A DNA stretch of 64,000 nucleotides, taken from Cycas panzhihuaensis (taxonomy: Eukaryota > Cycadophyta). Shown one piece after another: positions 20,901-31,667 of this stretch. Under the pieces are notes generated by a model. It did not search any database, had not been told where the DNA came from, and was given only the letters and a program-made list of their open reading frames with translations. The stretch covers positions 246,643,741 to 246,707,740 of the forward strand of contig CM041465.1 of the NCBI GenBank assembly GCA_023213395.1. Direction: 5' to 3'. Position 1 is the stretch's first letter, and each line of letters starts with the position of its first letter. The translations under genes and the position numbers were made by a program.

Positions 20901-23750
20901 TCCAGATTAAAAATTTGAAAAGCAATATACTAGATGACTTAGATTGGAGGACATTGCCACCAAATGTGATCGAAGTTGTCGATCTGAGCACCACATACTG
21001 GGCACTAAGATTGGCAACTCATATTCCACTGGTCCCATGTGTCTTGGAAAATGAAAGCCTTGTGCAGAATCCTCCAATGAAGCACATTGTGTTTGGGTTG
21101 TGTTTGTTTCCACCATATCCACCCCCATTCAGCTCGAAGTTGGACATGTCGATATTGTTGACTATGTAATAGGTAATAGAATTCTGTGTGCTTGAAAACT
21201 GGACCCTTGGAAAGGAACCTGAGTGCTTCCTCCTCTATTTCTTTAGAGGCGATAAGAGGGTCCACTTGCCGCATAGAAAGGTTGAGTCTATCAGCCAATT
21301 GTAGGAGTAGAGGTTTAGGTTGAGAGTTAAGCTCAATCAGGAGTTCAACAAAATGCTTCCAACGAAGCTAGCCAAAATCGTGGAACTGAGCCATAGTGTG
21401 CCAATTGTGAGAGTTGAAGAACTAAGCTAAGGGTATGAACTCCTCTTGATTGACTAGCGAGGGAAACCCTAGAGGCAACCACTTATCGGTCCAAAAGTTA
21501 ACTTGAAGGCTTGTCAATCTTGGAGAACAAATAGTATTGTAGTGGAGATTGTCCTAATCTACTACCATTTGATTCCGGATAATGGAGCCTTTATTAAGGT
21601 AGTTTGGAGTAGCTGGTTATTGTTTTGCAGAAAACGTAAAACAATACTTTCTCCTGATAATGCAGGCCCATTTATTGTTCTCTCTATTCCAAAGGTCCCA
21701 CAATTGCTTAGCTCCTCTCATTTTTGCCTTGAAAAAAGGTTCTTTGAGACCAAGGCCACCTCAACCATTGTGATTCGAAACCATGCTCTGTTTCACAGTG
21801 TAGAAAGTTTTCATTTCAGCTGACCACGGTTTTTAGAGAAATCTTATGAACAAACTCTGGATTGTTGATAGAACTGCTTTAGGGGCTTGAATGATGGACA
21901 TTAAGTAATTTGGCATTTGGGATAGGGTTGATTTTATTAAGCTTCATCAACTTGCTTGAATGATGGACATTAAGTAATTTGGCATTTGGGATAGGGTTGA
22001 TTTTATTAAGCTTCATCAACTTGCTAAGTTTAGAGAGTTGGTTAGCTAAGCATCTAGCTTCTTCTTGATTTTCAGGATGTAGGGGCACCGATCAGGAACT
22101 TTTAATCTTAGAAACACCCATAGGGATGCCTAAATATTTGAAGATCATGGATCTAGGATGGGACCCTAAGAATAGTCGCCAAAGTGGATTGAGCCTCTAT
22201 ATCCACTTCATTGAAAATGATGTTGGATTTACTATGATTGATTGTCATCCCTATGGCAAGGCCAAAAACACTAATTGTTTGGTTTCAGACATTGATTTCT
22301 ACTTGCGAAGGCTGACCCAACATAATGGTATCATCTGTGAATATCTGATGCATTGTGGTCTCTATTCCATCAATAGAATCCCTTAGAGAAGACCTGTTGA
22401 TTGGAGCCATAATAGTAGGGAAGATAGGCCTCCCATAGCGATCATGAAGAGATAAGGAGATAGGGGGCAACCCTAGCGTATTCCTCTGCTCGTGTAGATA
22501 AGGCTATTGGTTGACCTATTGATTTTTATAGCCATTGAAACTGAAGAAGTCATGGCTTTGATCCAATTGATATGTTCTAGCTGTAAGCCCTTTCAGGAAA
22601 GAGCAAAAAGGAAGTTCCATTCCACTGCGTCATATGCTTTGTTGATGTCCAATTTGAACAAAGCAACTTGTTGCTTTTCTGTATGCATGGAGAGCCTCAA
22701 TAATCACAATAATGCTATCTACTATGCGTTGGCCTCTTACAAAGGCTATCTGGTTTTCATTAACAACTTGTGGGAGGAACTCTTTAAGTCGGTTGGCTAA
22801 TACTTTAGCTATTAGCTTATATGAGGTGTTACAGAGACTTATGGGTCTCCACTGGTGGATGGTGAACCATTTTTTGGAATCAAGGACATCATAGTTGTGT
22901 TGATAGCTAGGTGCATTCTTCTTGTCCGATGAACCTTTTCCGCTACTTTGGTTTGGTTCATCAGATTATATGGCTAATAGGAGCTTAATAGGGATTCCAT
23001 CCAGGCCAGGTGACTTGCCTTTGGGAAGCTTCTTCATGATTTTGTGAATCTCCTCCTTGGTAATTGATCTACTGAGAGTGTCATTGAGATTTTTACAACA
23101 ATCCTTCGAAATTGGGTTCACCTTGGATAGAATGATTTGAGCAGCTTTATGCCTAGAGTTTGAGAAACCCTAAGTGGTCCACAATCTATCAAAGTGATGT
23201 AGAAACTCAGCTTGAATTTTGTGGTGAGAGTAGGTGACCTCCGTAGACACTTAAGCGACTGTTGATGTTCCATTGCTTTAACATAGTGGTTGAAGAATTT
23301 TTAATTCTGATTTGCATTAAGTTTCCATTGAATATTTTACCATGGTTTCCATGTTTCAACTTCTTGCTTTTGCATAAGAAGGAATTGATTGTTTAAATCA
23401 ATGAGACTTGAATGAAGGTCAGGTGATCCTTTTCCTTCTTCAAAAACCTTTTGCATGTCTTGAAAAGTGACCATCAAGGACTCCCTTTGTTCCTCAAAGT
23501 TACATTCGTGATCTTTACCAAAAATCTTGATGCAGGATTTAAGGCCCCTCATAATCATTGTCCATCGATCACTAGGGCTATTTAAATTTTTTGAACTGGT
23601 ATATAGTTCCTCCTACTATCACTGTAGGACTGTTTGAGTAAATTTACGTTGAGTTTAAAATCTGTCTTCATTGTAGTAGAAGGATTAGTTCTAGTAACAA
23701 GTTGGATTTTAATGGGAACATGATCAAATAACACGACCGCGTTCACCGAA
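20900..23750 (-). pseudogene. LINE-A ORF2: reverse transcriptase and C-terminal region
   Basis: On the minus strand: KLPKGKSPGLDGIPIKLL near 23035-22980; RPISLCNTSYKLIAKVLANR near 22850-22790 and AFVRGQRIVDS; LDINKAYDAVEW near 22655-22620; GCPLSPYLF near 22465; and the catalytic box HQIFTDDTIML near 22355-22320 with both aspartates. The C-terminal block at 21298-21005 (KHNVLHWRILHKAF) is the zinc-binding region of plant LINE RT. Frameshifts lie near 22665 and 22380. A 76 bp direct repeat at 21892-21967/21957-22032 duplicates part of the region between. Confidence 0.85.
21888..22026. repeat. ~69 bp tandem duplication in LINE-A ORF2
   Basis: CTTGAATGATGGACATTAAGTAATTTGGC starts at 21888 and again at 21957. 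The ~69 bases that follow are identical, through GGGTTGATTTTATTAAGC and CATCAACTTGCT. The near-perfect identity marks a later event than the general decay of LINE-A. Confidence 0.9.
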
Positions 23751-23752
23751 AC

Positions 23753-24340
23753 CTATTGGTACTGAATAATGAGATGCTTGAGTGAATTTGATATATAAAC
23801 TCTATCCAATTTTTCAGCTGTGTGACTGCTGCCCTGACGATTGTTGGTCCATGTAAACTTAAGAGGCCCCTTCCAAGGAAGTTTAGAAAGACCCAAGCCA
23901 TCTTTGAGTTTAGTGAATGTTAAATTGTCTTTTTGATAAGGTCTTTCGAAATTACCACCTAATTTGTCATTAGGGCATTCCACGAAATTGAAATCCTCCT
24001 AATAGTACAATTTGGTCATGCTCACACTGATAGCTATGTAGAGAACCTGCCAAAACTTGCCACGAGTCGTAGAGGTATAGGCTCCAATGACCCAACAAAC
24101 AAATTGATCCTTTTCCATTTTTAAACATAGCCAATCTTGGAAAGGGCTTACAATATATTGAAGCATCTTCCATTGATTGTTCCATAAAATACATAGTCCT
24201 CCGATGGGTCAGTTCAGAATGATTACTTTCCATTGAGTTGATGGCCATATACTTCGGGTTGTGCATTGCATGTCATTGTCAGACATAATACGAGTTTCTA
24301 TCAGAACCAAAAAATGAGGATAATGATGTCAAACTATACG
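23753..24340 (-). pseudogene. LINE-A ORF2: APE-type endonuclease
   Basis: Endonuclease motifs on the minus strand: WVIGAYTSTTRGKFW near 24095; DFNFVECPNDKLGG near 23995-23950, the GDFN block; and WTNNRQGSSHTAEKLDRVYI near 23860-23800, the S-x-LDR block. In LINEs this domain nicks target DNA. The short overlap of frames near 23980 indicates a frameshift. Confidence 0.82.
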
Positions 24341-24379
24341 TTTTAACTCTAGGCGTTTGTGAAAATGGGGGGATCTATA

Positions 24380-25767
24380 CCCCTAATGTTCTAAGTCATT
24401 GCTGAAATGTTATTTTTGTCCATTTGTTTGAGAAGAATTGATTTTAGCTAGAGATATGAGTCGGGTATGTTGCGAAGTTTCTTCGTTGCTAGGTACATGT
24501 TGTTGAGTTTGATGAACATTCACATTTGGGGATCTTAACCATTGAGTTTCTGAAACATGATCTGGGGATTCTGCTTCCTCTATAAGCAAGTCATTCAGTT
24601 CATCTCGAGGATACCCAGAGCTAGGCACTGTAGCAACCTCAAACCTTTGTCCTTGGATTGATGAAGCAACCTTAAGCCTTTTCTTGAGCTAATCTCTAGA
24701 GTCATTGGAACCTGGGTTTGGAAGTTGAGTACTTGTGAAGTGGCCTTTGCCTTTGTTTCGCAGACGATTAGTTCCAAGCGTCCACCTTCCTTTTTCTCTA
24801 GCCTAAGGTGAGGTTGTATGTTGATAATGGGCGTCCGTTTCCGTGTGGAGTTTCAGAGTTTCCTCAATATTAATGGGGTTGTTTCTTACCAACTGCTCCT
24901 CCTTGTTTTCCTTATTGGTATCTGGTTGGATGGGTGGCCTTTGGTCAGGAATGACTTCATCTCTCCAAGGGTCTAAATTAAGAGGTGCCTAAAATAAGTG
25001 ACAATTTGTGCACATGCCCAATATTATGGCAAGCTGTGCATCTGAAAGGAACTCTTTCATAATCCAAGTTGATTTTTATGGACTTATTTGCAACTTTAGT
25101 AAATAGGTGTTCTTTGAGCTGTTTAGTCGTATCAAGCTCAGCACACACTTTTGCCATTCCCCTAGTAGTGTGATCTAGAGTGTTTGGGTCTAGCTTGATA
25201 ACCTTACCCAGCATAGAACCTGTTTTAATTAACCGTTCTCGCTCTCTAAATTCATCAGGTATGAATGGTAGTAGTATCCAAATTGGGATTTTTAGAGGCC
25301 CAGGTTTGCTCAGATCAAACATGGGGGATCAACATTGAAGAGCTAGACCCAAATTTTGCATGAACCAATGACCTCCATATAATACCTTTTTCAGATCTGT
25401 TGTATTTGAAAAGGAAATGTTAAATAAAACCTTTACCTTTCAGTTCAAAGGCAACCTTGCCTGAAAGAATGGGAGCCCATACCACTTTTGCCCATTCTTC
25501 AAGGGACCATGTGGGAGGATAAAGATTGTTGAATTTGCCAATGAGTGTTTTAGCTTGGAGTTCCATGCAGATGCTTTCGATATCTTCAACTGGAAAGGTG
25601 ATAGTGTTTGTATCATAATCCACCAGTCCCAGTAAAGTATTGAAGAGATCCTCGTCAGTAGATTTTTCTTGATTTTTGTATTGTAGAACCTGGGACTGGG
25701 GTAGCAGTGCATGTGGATTGAGAAGAAAGAAGTCACAAACTTTTTTTAGGAGGTTATTTTGTTGCAT
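24380..25767 (-). pseudogene. LINE-A ORF1 (DUF4283-like nucleic-acid-binding protein)
   Basis: The N-terminal half (25767-25420) contains WSLEEWAKVVWAPILSGKVA and FELKGKGFI, the pattern of the plant LINE ORF1 domain. After stops near 25419 and 25323 the second part (25322-24978) has GKVIKLDPNTLDHTTRGMAK, then IKINLDYERVPFRCTACHNI and GHVH, a CCHC-type knuckle start. The remaining C-terminus to about 24380 is polar and low in recognisable motifs. In plant LINEs ORF1 binds the element RNA. Confidence 0.78.
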
Positions 25768-26226
25768 GGTTGATAAGCCAAGCTGTGCATATTTCCTCCT
25801 AAGGTGGTCTTGAAGGGATTACGAGTCCCAAATTGATTGAGGCCTCAAATCCTATCTATTATTAAGAACTAGAGCAGGTGCTTCCTCCATTGAGGTTATA
25901 CTCTAGAGAAAAGCTGTAAAAAAACTCCGTGTATTGCTAATATGAGAAAAAATTGAAATCAACAAGTTTACCTCTGCTTCAAGGTGTCCAGTTGTGAATC
26001 TAAGCGAAGGCATGCACAGAGACGTTGCATGCAACTGTATGTAACAACATGCAGCAACATGCACCCCTGTTTGTAGAGTGAGAACAAGGAGATCTCTAAA
26101 TCAAGGTCTGTCGGTGCAGATCCAATGCGGGGAAGTCACATGCAAAAGCATGCAATATCATGCAACCTTGATTGTGGAGATTTAACAGCAGAGGAGTCTC
26201 GTCCTAAAACCATTTGCATTTGAAAG
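25768..26226 (-). promoter_or_regulatory. LINE-A 5' UTR with CATGCA cluster
   Basis: The sequence upstream of ORF1 has no coding signal. It contains seven exact CATGCA hexamers in 154 bases (26011, 26028, 26048, 26058, 26139, 26149, 26159). LINE promoters are internal and lie in this region. CATGCA is the core of the RY element bound by seed-type B3 transcription factors in plants; a role here is inference. Confidence 0.6.
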
Positions 26227-26240
26227 AAATAGATAAAATC

Positions 26241-26251
26241 TTAAGAGAGGG
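26241..26251 (+). promoter_or_regulatory. Copia-P polypurine tract
   Basis: TTAAGAGAGGG ends one base before the LTR start TGTTAAAGG. It is the plus-strand primer of copia-P and is now separated from pol by LINE-A. Confidence 0.8.
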
Positions 26252-26447
26252 TGTTAAAGGTAATGTTTTATCTAGGACATTATGTTAGTGAGGGTTATGT
26301 ATTAAACCACTCTTCATTGTAATAAAGGCAAGGGTCATGCAAATGGCTTACCGGTAGTGAGCAATTACAAAACATTTGTTGTATATATAGTGAGAGCCTC
26401 TCTCATATAATCAATGTACTATCTCCATTTATTGAAAGGTTTTTATA
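26252..26447 (+). repeat. Copia-P 3' LTR (196 bp)
   Basis: It matches 12560-12744. It ends GTTTTTATA where the left LTR has GTTTTTTACA and is followed by GATAA (26448-26452). Confidence 0.92.
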
Positions 26448-26452
26448 GATAA

Positions 26453-27610
26453 CTGGTCAAGAACCACATGTGCCTTTCCCCAGTTTCACCATAATTTTGA
26501 AGGTAAACTCTTGAAAAAGCATTAACCACTGATTAACCCATCCTTTCAGTAACGATTTGTTGATGAGGTGTATTAGGGCTTGATGATCTATGTAGAATAT
26601 GAAAGGATTAGATAACAAATAGTGTCAAGATTTTTGCAGTGCATAGACTATTCCAGGCTTTCCCTTTTTGTAGTGGTGTAATTTAGCTCTACAATTGTTA
26701 GCTTTTTGTTGGAAAAATAGATAGGGCAATTCGCGTTGATCTCCCTAGGTTGCGCTAATACACACCCAATTGCAAGTTGCAAAGCATCGACGTTGATAAA
26801 GAATATCTTGTTCAAGTCAGGGAATTTGAGCACAGGAGCAAAGGCTACAGCTTGTTTTAATGCTTCAAATGCCCTTTGTTGATCAAGTCCTCACTTTCAA
26901 TCCATACCCTTTTTCAACAAGGATTCTAGGGGTCTAGAGATGTATGTGTACCTTTTTATAAACTTTAAATAATATTCTATTTATTCGAGTAATTTCTTAA
27001 GTTGTTTCCTTAATAAGGGTTGTGGATAGTGCAAAATTATTGACACTTTGGTTGGGTTTGCCAGTAAGTTTTACTTGTTGACAATATGACCTAGCAAGTT
27101 GCAAAATGTTTTGAGGAATACACGCTTTCTTGGATTTAGGTATAGATTATTCTCTTAATAAGTTTGCAACATCTCTCAAAGGTTTTCCATATGATTTTTC
27201 ATGATCTCATATAGTGTCAAATCATCCAAGAAAGTTGCCACTTTCTCCCCAGTCAATTTTTAAAAATCTTAATCACTATCCTTTGAAATGTTGCTAGAGC
27301 ATTCATCAATTTGAACGACATCACTTAATAAGCATATGTACTCCATTTTATGACGGATATGGGTTTTCATTAGTCTTTTAGACCGATGCTGACTTGATTA
27401 TAACCATTAAATCCATCTGTGAAGGATTTTACCTTGTTCCCCCACAACCATCTCCAAACATTTTCTGTGAATGGAATTATGAATGGATCTTTTTTGGCCA
27501 CCTTATTTAGCTGATGATGATCCGCACATATCCTATTTTTTCCATTTTTTTTGGGAACCACCACTACAGGACTCACTTAATCGTTATACTCCACCTCATA
27601 AATATAATCA
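26453..27610 (-). pseudogene. Element B reverse transcriptase-RNase H remnant
   Basis: RT starts with SPVVVVPKKNGKNRICADH (27576-27520), QLNKVAKKDPF and GFNGYNQVSIG. The RNase H part reads KFPDLNKIFFINVDALQLAI and GCVLAQP (26830-26740), with YFSNKKLTIVELNYTTTKRE. The catalytic-box region near 27240-27200 is shifted out of frame. Matching blocks in element C are at 48934-47720. Numerous stops are present between 27370 and 26840. Confidence 0.85.
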
Positions 27611-28744
27611 ATCTCAAGCATTTTATCTAGTTTTTCTTTCACCTTTTCTTTAATCTTTGGACTCATTTGGTATGCCCTTTACTTCACTAGTTTGCCTCCC
27701 TTTATTAGGTTTATATGATGTATTCTTATCTTAGGAGGGATACACTTTAGGTCCTTGTAGGACCAAGCAAAGACATCCTTGAATTCTTGAAATATTGCTT
27801 GGGCTTTTGCAATGGTCTTGTCATCTCAATAATTTCCAATTATGACATTCGAAGGACTATCCTTAGTTCCAAGGTTTACTTTAGTTGTTTTGATCTCCTC
27901 ACTGTTGATTTGGCGATCTTCAACTATTTTATGTGTTGGTGTTTCCTCTATTTCCCTCTATTTGTAACATAAATTCATATATTTGAGAGGAAAATTATGA
28001 GTTTTCTCCTCCTCTTCATTGTCTCTATTTCCTGCAGTCCTTATAACTAACATGGGTTTAATTTGTTGTAGTTCCATGCTCATTGTTCTAATATATTTTA
28101 ACACTTTGTTTATGGTTTGGTTTTTATATGCATAAGATAACAATTTAATGAATGACTTTTCTAGACTATTCGAAGAAACTTCTTGGACTCTCTTGTTTGA
28201 GAAACCATTCTTTCCCTGACTTACTTATGGTATGGAAGAATAAATGTCCCTAGTCACTCTTTGGGATGTTTTGAGATATCCATAATCTTTTGCATCAATT
28301 CATGTGTTTTATGGGGCACTCTCCTATTAGGAATTGGGTGATGGATAGTTTTTTCTTTCGGTCATTTTTTAATCTAAAGGTTGTTTGTAGATTTGCCCAA
28401 TCACGAAGTAAGGTTTGGTGGGCTAAATACCACCACCGACCTTGGTTATAGAGGGTGACGACAAAGTCTATTACCTATTGAGATTTGTCCAATACCCTAT
28501 GTTCCAACCAATATTCCATACACTATATTAAATGGTTGGTACCCTTTAATCTATTTCCTAAAAATAGGGCTACCTTATTCTTCATTTAACCATCTTAAAG
28601 CCCTTTGTCTGCTTAATTTTGGTATCACCTTCCTTAGGTGAAGGTCTCTTCGGTGGCTTTTTTGCCTTCAAAGGCTGTTTAGGTGGCATTGGAGGGTCCC
28701 TTAGCTATCAAGGCTTATTTAGAGCCTACCATCACTCTTATAGC
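27611..28744 (-). pseudogene. Element B gag start and gag-like block before RT, internally deleted
   Basis: The minus strand starts MPPKQPLKAKKPPKRPSP near 28690, equivalent to MPPKRPSRSEEPQ in element C. It passes after about 100 bases to CMEYWLEHRVLDKSQ and WWYLAHQTLLRDWANLQTTF (28530-28380). Next come FFHTISKSGKEWFLKQ near 28235 and KNQTINKVLKYIRTMS near 28120-28070. In element C, 3 kb of gag and protease lie between the first two blocks, so element B lost them. The tryptophan, leucine and phenylalanine spacing of the last blocks resembles Retrotrans_gag. Confidence 0.65.
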
Positions 28745-28745
28745 T
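28625..28745. repeat. Host segment duplicated around the copia fragment, left copy
   Basis: The block GGTGAAGGTCTCTTCGGTGG through TAGGGTGACTTGGTTTTTGG recurs at about 30565-30697, on the other side of the scrambled copia fragment, in the same orientation and with scattered differences. It covers the gag start codon region of element B. Element C has this region once (58862-58990). Confidence 0.8.
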
Positions 28746-29670
28746 AGGGTGACTTGGTTTTTGGGCATTACCATGAACTTTTGAAGTAAAGTTTTGAAAG
28801 AAGTGGCAGTGGCGAGTTATGTGTTGAGTAGCTCCAGTATCCATAACCCATGAAGAATCACTTGAGGCAACGCCATGTGCAATTCTAAGGGGTTGGGGTG
28901 ATTTAAGATCACAAGTAGCGTATCCACAATAAGGCTCAAAGAATGTAGTGGATTGGTCAACATCTTGAAAAGAAGAGGTCTCTGTAAGAAGGATGTGTGC
29001 ATGAGCAAATTGAGTTCTAGTATGATCATCTTCAAGACAATCATCATCAACATTATGGGCACCACGGCGCTAGTAGTTCTTGTGGGCAGGAACTTGACAA
29101 GTTGTGATGTGGTGTCCTCGTTTGTGACACCTTTGGCACATAATTGTTGGATTACCAGTCTCATACGAAGTACTGGGCTGGTTATTTTATCTCTGATTAT
29201 TGTTTTGGCCTTGGCCTTGAGGTTGTCTTTGTTGATATTGGGGAGCTTGTTGACCTTGAGGATGTTGTCCTTGTCGTATGCCTCTTCTTCGTTTGCGTGA
29301 ATTACCACCTCCACGAGAGGGTGGACCTTGATTTTTGTTATAGAAAAGAGCTTCTTCCACATCAAAAGCGGCATTAAGAGGATCTGATGCAATGGAGAAA
29401 TTTGTATCAACGATCTTGTCAAATTCAATGAACTTGTCGGCGAGGGCCTCAAAGTTTCACTGGATTGAAGACCTCAAAGCAGATTTTTGTAATCCAGGAT
29501 ATGGAGACATGATTGAATCAAGAAAGCCCATGTAATACATTGAGTCTTAAAATCTTTGTCAATGGCTTGCTTGATAGGTCGAAGGAGATTGATTGTTTTA
29601 GTGGCATGCCCCTTTTGCATCTTCAATTTGTTCATCTTCAACACTAGGTGAAAAAATTCCAAGTCCGATT
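28746..29670 (-). pseudogene. Copia gag zinc knuckle-protease fragment, minus strand
   Basis: On the minus strand a CCHC knuckle reads CQRCHKRGHHTTTC near 29145-29100. It is followed by a protease active-site block SSWVMDTGATQHMTR near 28860-28815. Upstream is a gag tail rich in Gln and Arg (29300-29180). The long frame at 28817-29452 is a different frame of the same block and is not a real product. Copia fragments with this PR wording normally continue into GAG-pre-integrase, which here lies on the opposite strand. Confidence 0.78.
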
Positions 29671-30560
29671 TTACTCTTCAAGATGTTTTGCATATTCCTA
29701 CCTTGAAGCAAAACCTGCTTTCCCTGCTCACCCTTGTCTCTTGTGGATTTGATCTGAATGTAACTGCCAATAATCAAACTCTCCATGTCATTCACTCTCC
29801 TTCAAATGGTGTGGTCATGACTGGAATTCTTGATGGCAAACTTTTTCGCCTTGCTGATTCATTGTCTTCTGAAGCCAATTGTGTTGATGACAACTTTGCA
29901 TTGAATACAACCCTGACTCCTCAAAAGCTGTCCTGAGAAGCCTTATGGCATGCTTGCATGGGCCATGTCAAAATTGATTGCTTGAGAGAACTACATGCCA
30001 CCATTCTAGGTGTGCTTAAGTTCTCCTCTAAGGCCTTCAAATGTGAAGCGTGTATCATCGCCAAATCTCAAAAACAACCCTTTCCCTAAAGTCAGTGGAA
30101 ATCTAGCCAGCTTGTGTAGCTTGTACATCCAGACATATGCGGTCCTATGCCCATCCCTTCTCTCAAAGGGAAGTGGTATTATATCACTTTCATTGATGAT
30201 TTTACCAAGAAAGTGTGGGTTGCCTTCCTTGGCAAGAAAGATAAAGCTTTTTACATGTTCAAAGATTTTAATGCCTGTGTTGAGAAAGAATTAGGTTGTT
30301 TAATTAAGACATTTAGGATTGATAATGATGGCAAGTACACGTCCAATGAGTTCAAGATGTTCTTGCATCATCATGTGATCAAACAACAGACTACGGTTGT
30401 AGGCACATCCCAACAAAACAGAGTTGTTGAGTGCATGAATAGAACCATCATGAACATGGCTCGTGTTATGTTGGTGTATAAGAATGTGCTTGCCTAAATC
30501 TTTGGGTCGAGGCTATATGGATTGCCATGCATTACATCAACACTGTTAGTCCCCCTCGGC
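29671..30560 (+). pseudogene. Copia GAG-pre-integrase and integrase fragment, plus strand
   Basis: 29688-29936 reads IPTLKQNLLSLLTLVSCGFD and ends in the pre-integrase approach (LWHACMGHVKIDCLREL). FKCEACIIAKSQKQPFP gives the Cys pair. The integrase core has VHPDICGPMPIPSLKGK (first Asp), FRIDNDGKYTSNEF (second Asp) and SQQNRVVECMNRTIMNMAR (Glu). The fragment stops in VEAIWIAMHYINTVSPPR near 30545. RT and RNase H are absent. Confidence 0.83.
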
Positions 30561-30564
30561 TTGG

Positions 30565-30697
30565 ACCTCCTGTTAGGTGGTCTCTTTGGTGGTTTTTTGC
30601 CTTCAAAGGTTGTTCAGTTGGCATTGGAAGGTACCGTAACTGTCGAGGCTTATTTAGAGCCTCACATCGCTCCTATAGTTAGGGTGACTTCGTTTTT
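30565..30697. repeat. Host segment duplicated around the copia fragment, right copy
   Basis: This copy contains GGTGGTCTCTTTGGTGG, GGCATTGGAAGG, GAGGCTTATTTAGAGCCTCA and TAGGGTGACTTCGTTTTTGG. It parallels 28625-28745 and connects directly to the element B leader and primer site. Confidence 0.8.
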
Positions 30698-30744
30698 GGA
30701 CATTATTTTGAAGAAAGCTCTGATTCTTCTTTCCCCCACTAGCG

Positions 30745-30764
30745 GACCTAGGCAACGAAATTAA
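30745..30764 (-). promoter_or_regulatory. Element B primer binding site region
   Basis: Reading inward from the 5' LTR on the minus strand, the sequence is TTAATTTCGTTGCC. It differs from TTGGTTCCGTTGC of element C only by G-to-A and C-to-T changes. The family form resembles the tRNA-Asp complement TGGCGCCGTTGC used by Athila-type elements (10 of 12 bases). Confidence 0.6.
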
Positions 30765-31662
30765 TGTTGACATCCCCTCTACCCCTTAGAAGGCACACTT
30801 GTCAAAAGGTCACTTTCTGTTAGGCTAAACTAGGGCTTGTTGTCAACGGATAGATCAATTACGCATAGATATGCCCCATAAGTCCACAATATCACAATAA
30901 TCACAACCTTTTCACAACATTATAATCCATCACAACATCATAAATAAATTAAAGCAACATGTGATGTGGCTTTTCAATGTAACTCATTATTTCATTAAGC
31001 AATATCAATGTTCATATCAATTTCACATCATCATATGGATTTTTTCTGCTAGAACACCATACACTTGGCATCAGTACTAGAAAGCATGCCATAGAACTCA
31101 TATATTTGGCTCTCACACTAAAGCAAATGACATAGGAACGAATAACTTGGCTCTCACGCTAGAGAGAATGACTTATGATCAATTGACTTAGCTCTCCCAT
31201 CTAGAATGGCAAGAGAATGACCCATAAATACCCCATGCATGCCTTTTGGAGAACAATTGTGACCAATAGTCACAACCAACTGTTTTACGTAATGCACATT
31301 CTCTTGATAATTAATTGGCTACTGATTAATGCTTATATTTAACCATTCCAATTAATTGTCCATGTGTTTGTATGGTTTTGGCTATTGTTGGTTTGCAATT
31401 AGCCCATCCTAATTTGTGCATTCCTTGCACATTCCTCATGTGTTCTAGTTTTGGCATTGTTCCATTGTGTGTTCTTGTTCCATAATGCACCCTATCATGC
31501 ATTTCCCAAGAGGTTATTTCCAATGTTGTCTACTAGATTCTTGTGTATTCCATTGCTTGGATGTCTATTGGGCTGAATACTTGCACTCACAATGTCTTAT
31601 TGAATGCCAATTACCATTTGTTCCACTATTCAAATGCACAGGTGTTAGATTTGACCCCAACA
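30765..31662 (-). repeat. Element B 5' LTR
   Basis: It matches 8317-9196, starts TGTTGAC and ends CCCCAACA, and is followed by CATGG (31663-31667). In minus-strand orientation it opens with TGTTGGGG. Confidence 0.92.
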
Positions 31663-31667
31663 CATGG

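Larger units (their letters stand above)
20354..26226 (-). mobile_element. LINE-A: near full-length non-LTR retrotransposon
   Basis: It has 12 bp target duplications on both sides, a short poly(A) tail (T-run at 20356-20364 on the plus strand) and, on the minus strand, 5' UTR, ORF1, endonuclease, RT and a C-terminal zinc-binding region in LINE order. It is 5.87 kb long, normal for a plant LINE. Stops and frameshifts occur in both ORFs. Copia-P was already present when it inserted. Confidence 0.92.
12560..26447 (+). mobile_element. Copia-P: Ty1/copia element, plus strand, 13.9 kb with insertions
   Basis: Short LTRs at 12560-12744 and 26252-26447 both begin TGTTAAAGGTAATG and include CTCTCTCA and TTTATTGAA. 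They are bracketed by GATAA duplications. A primer site follows the left LTR and a polypurine tract (TTAAGAGAGGG, 26241-26251) precedes the right one. Only RT and RNase H (18857-20345) remain; gag, protease and integrase are absent, their place being taken by the opposite-strand copia-M. LINE-A is inserted between the pol stop and the polypurine tract. Confidence 0.92.
8317..31662 (-). mobile_element. Element B: Tat-like Ty3/gypsy element, 23.3 kb with nested insertions
   Basis: Two LTR copies in the same orientation (8317-9196 and 30765-31662) start TGTTGAC and end CAACA. They are flanked by the perfect 5 bp duplication CATGG (8312-8316 and 31663-31667). Read on the minus strand the order is 5' LTR, primer site, gag start, gag-like block, RT, RNase H, integrase, extra ORF, 3' LTR. 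Relative to its sister element C (43630-59847), most of gag and protease is missing. Insertions of copia-P (12560-26447) and a scrambled copia fragment (28745-30560) account for much of the length. Assignment to Tat/Athila-type elements rests on RT wording, primer site and the extra ORF. Confidence 0.9.

Noticed and set aside
28817-29452. 211-codon minus-strand frame as a new gene
   Set aside because: The neighbouring frame of the same strand shows a CCHC knuckle and the protease block DTGATQHM, so the long frame is a shadow of a copia gag-protease remnant.
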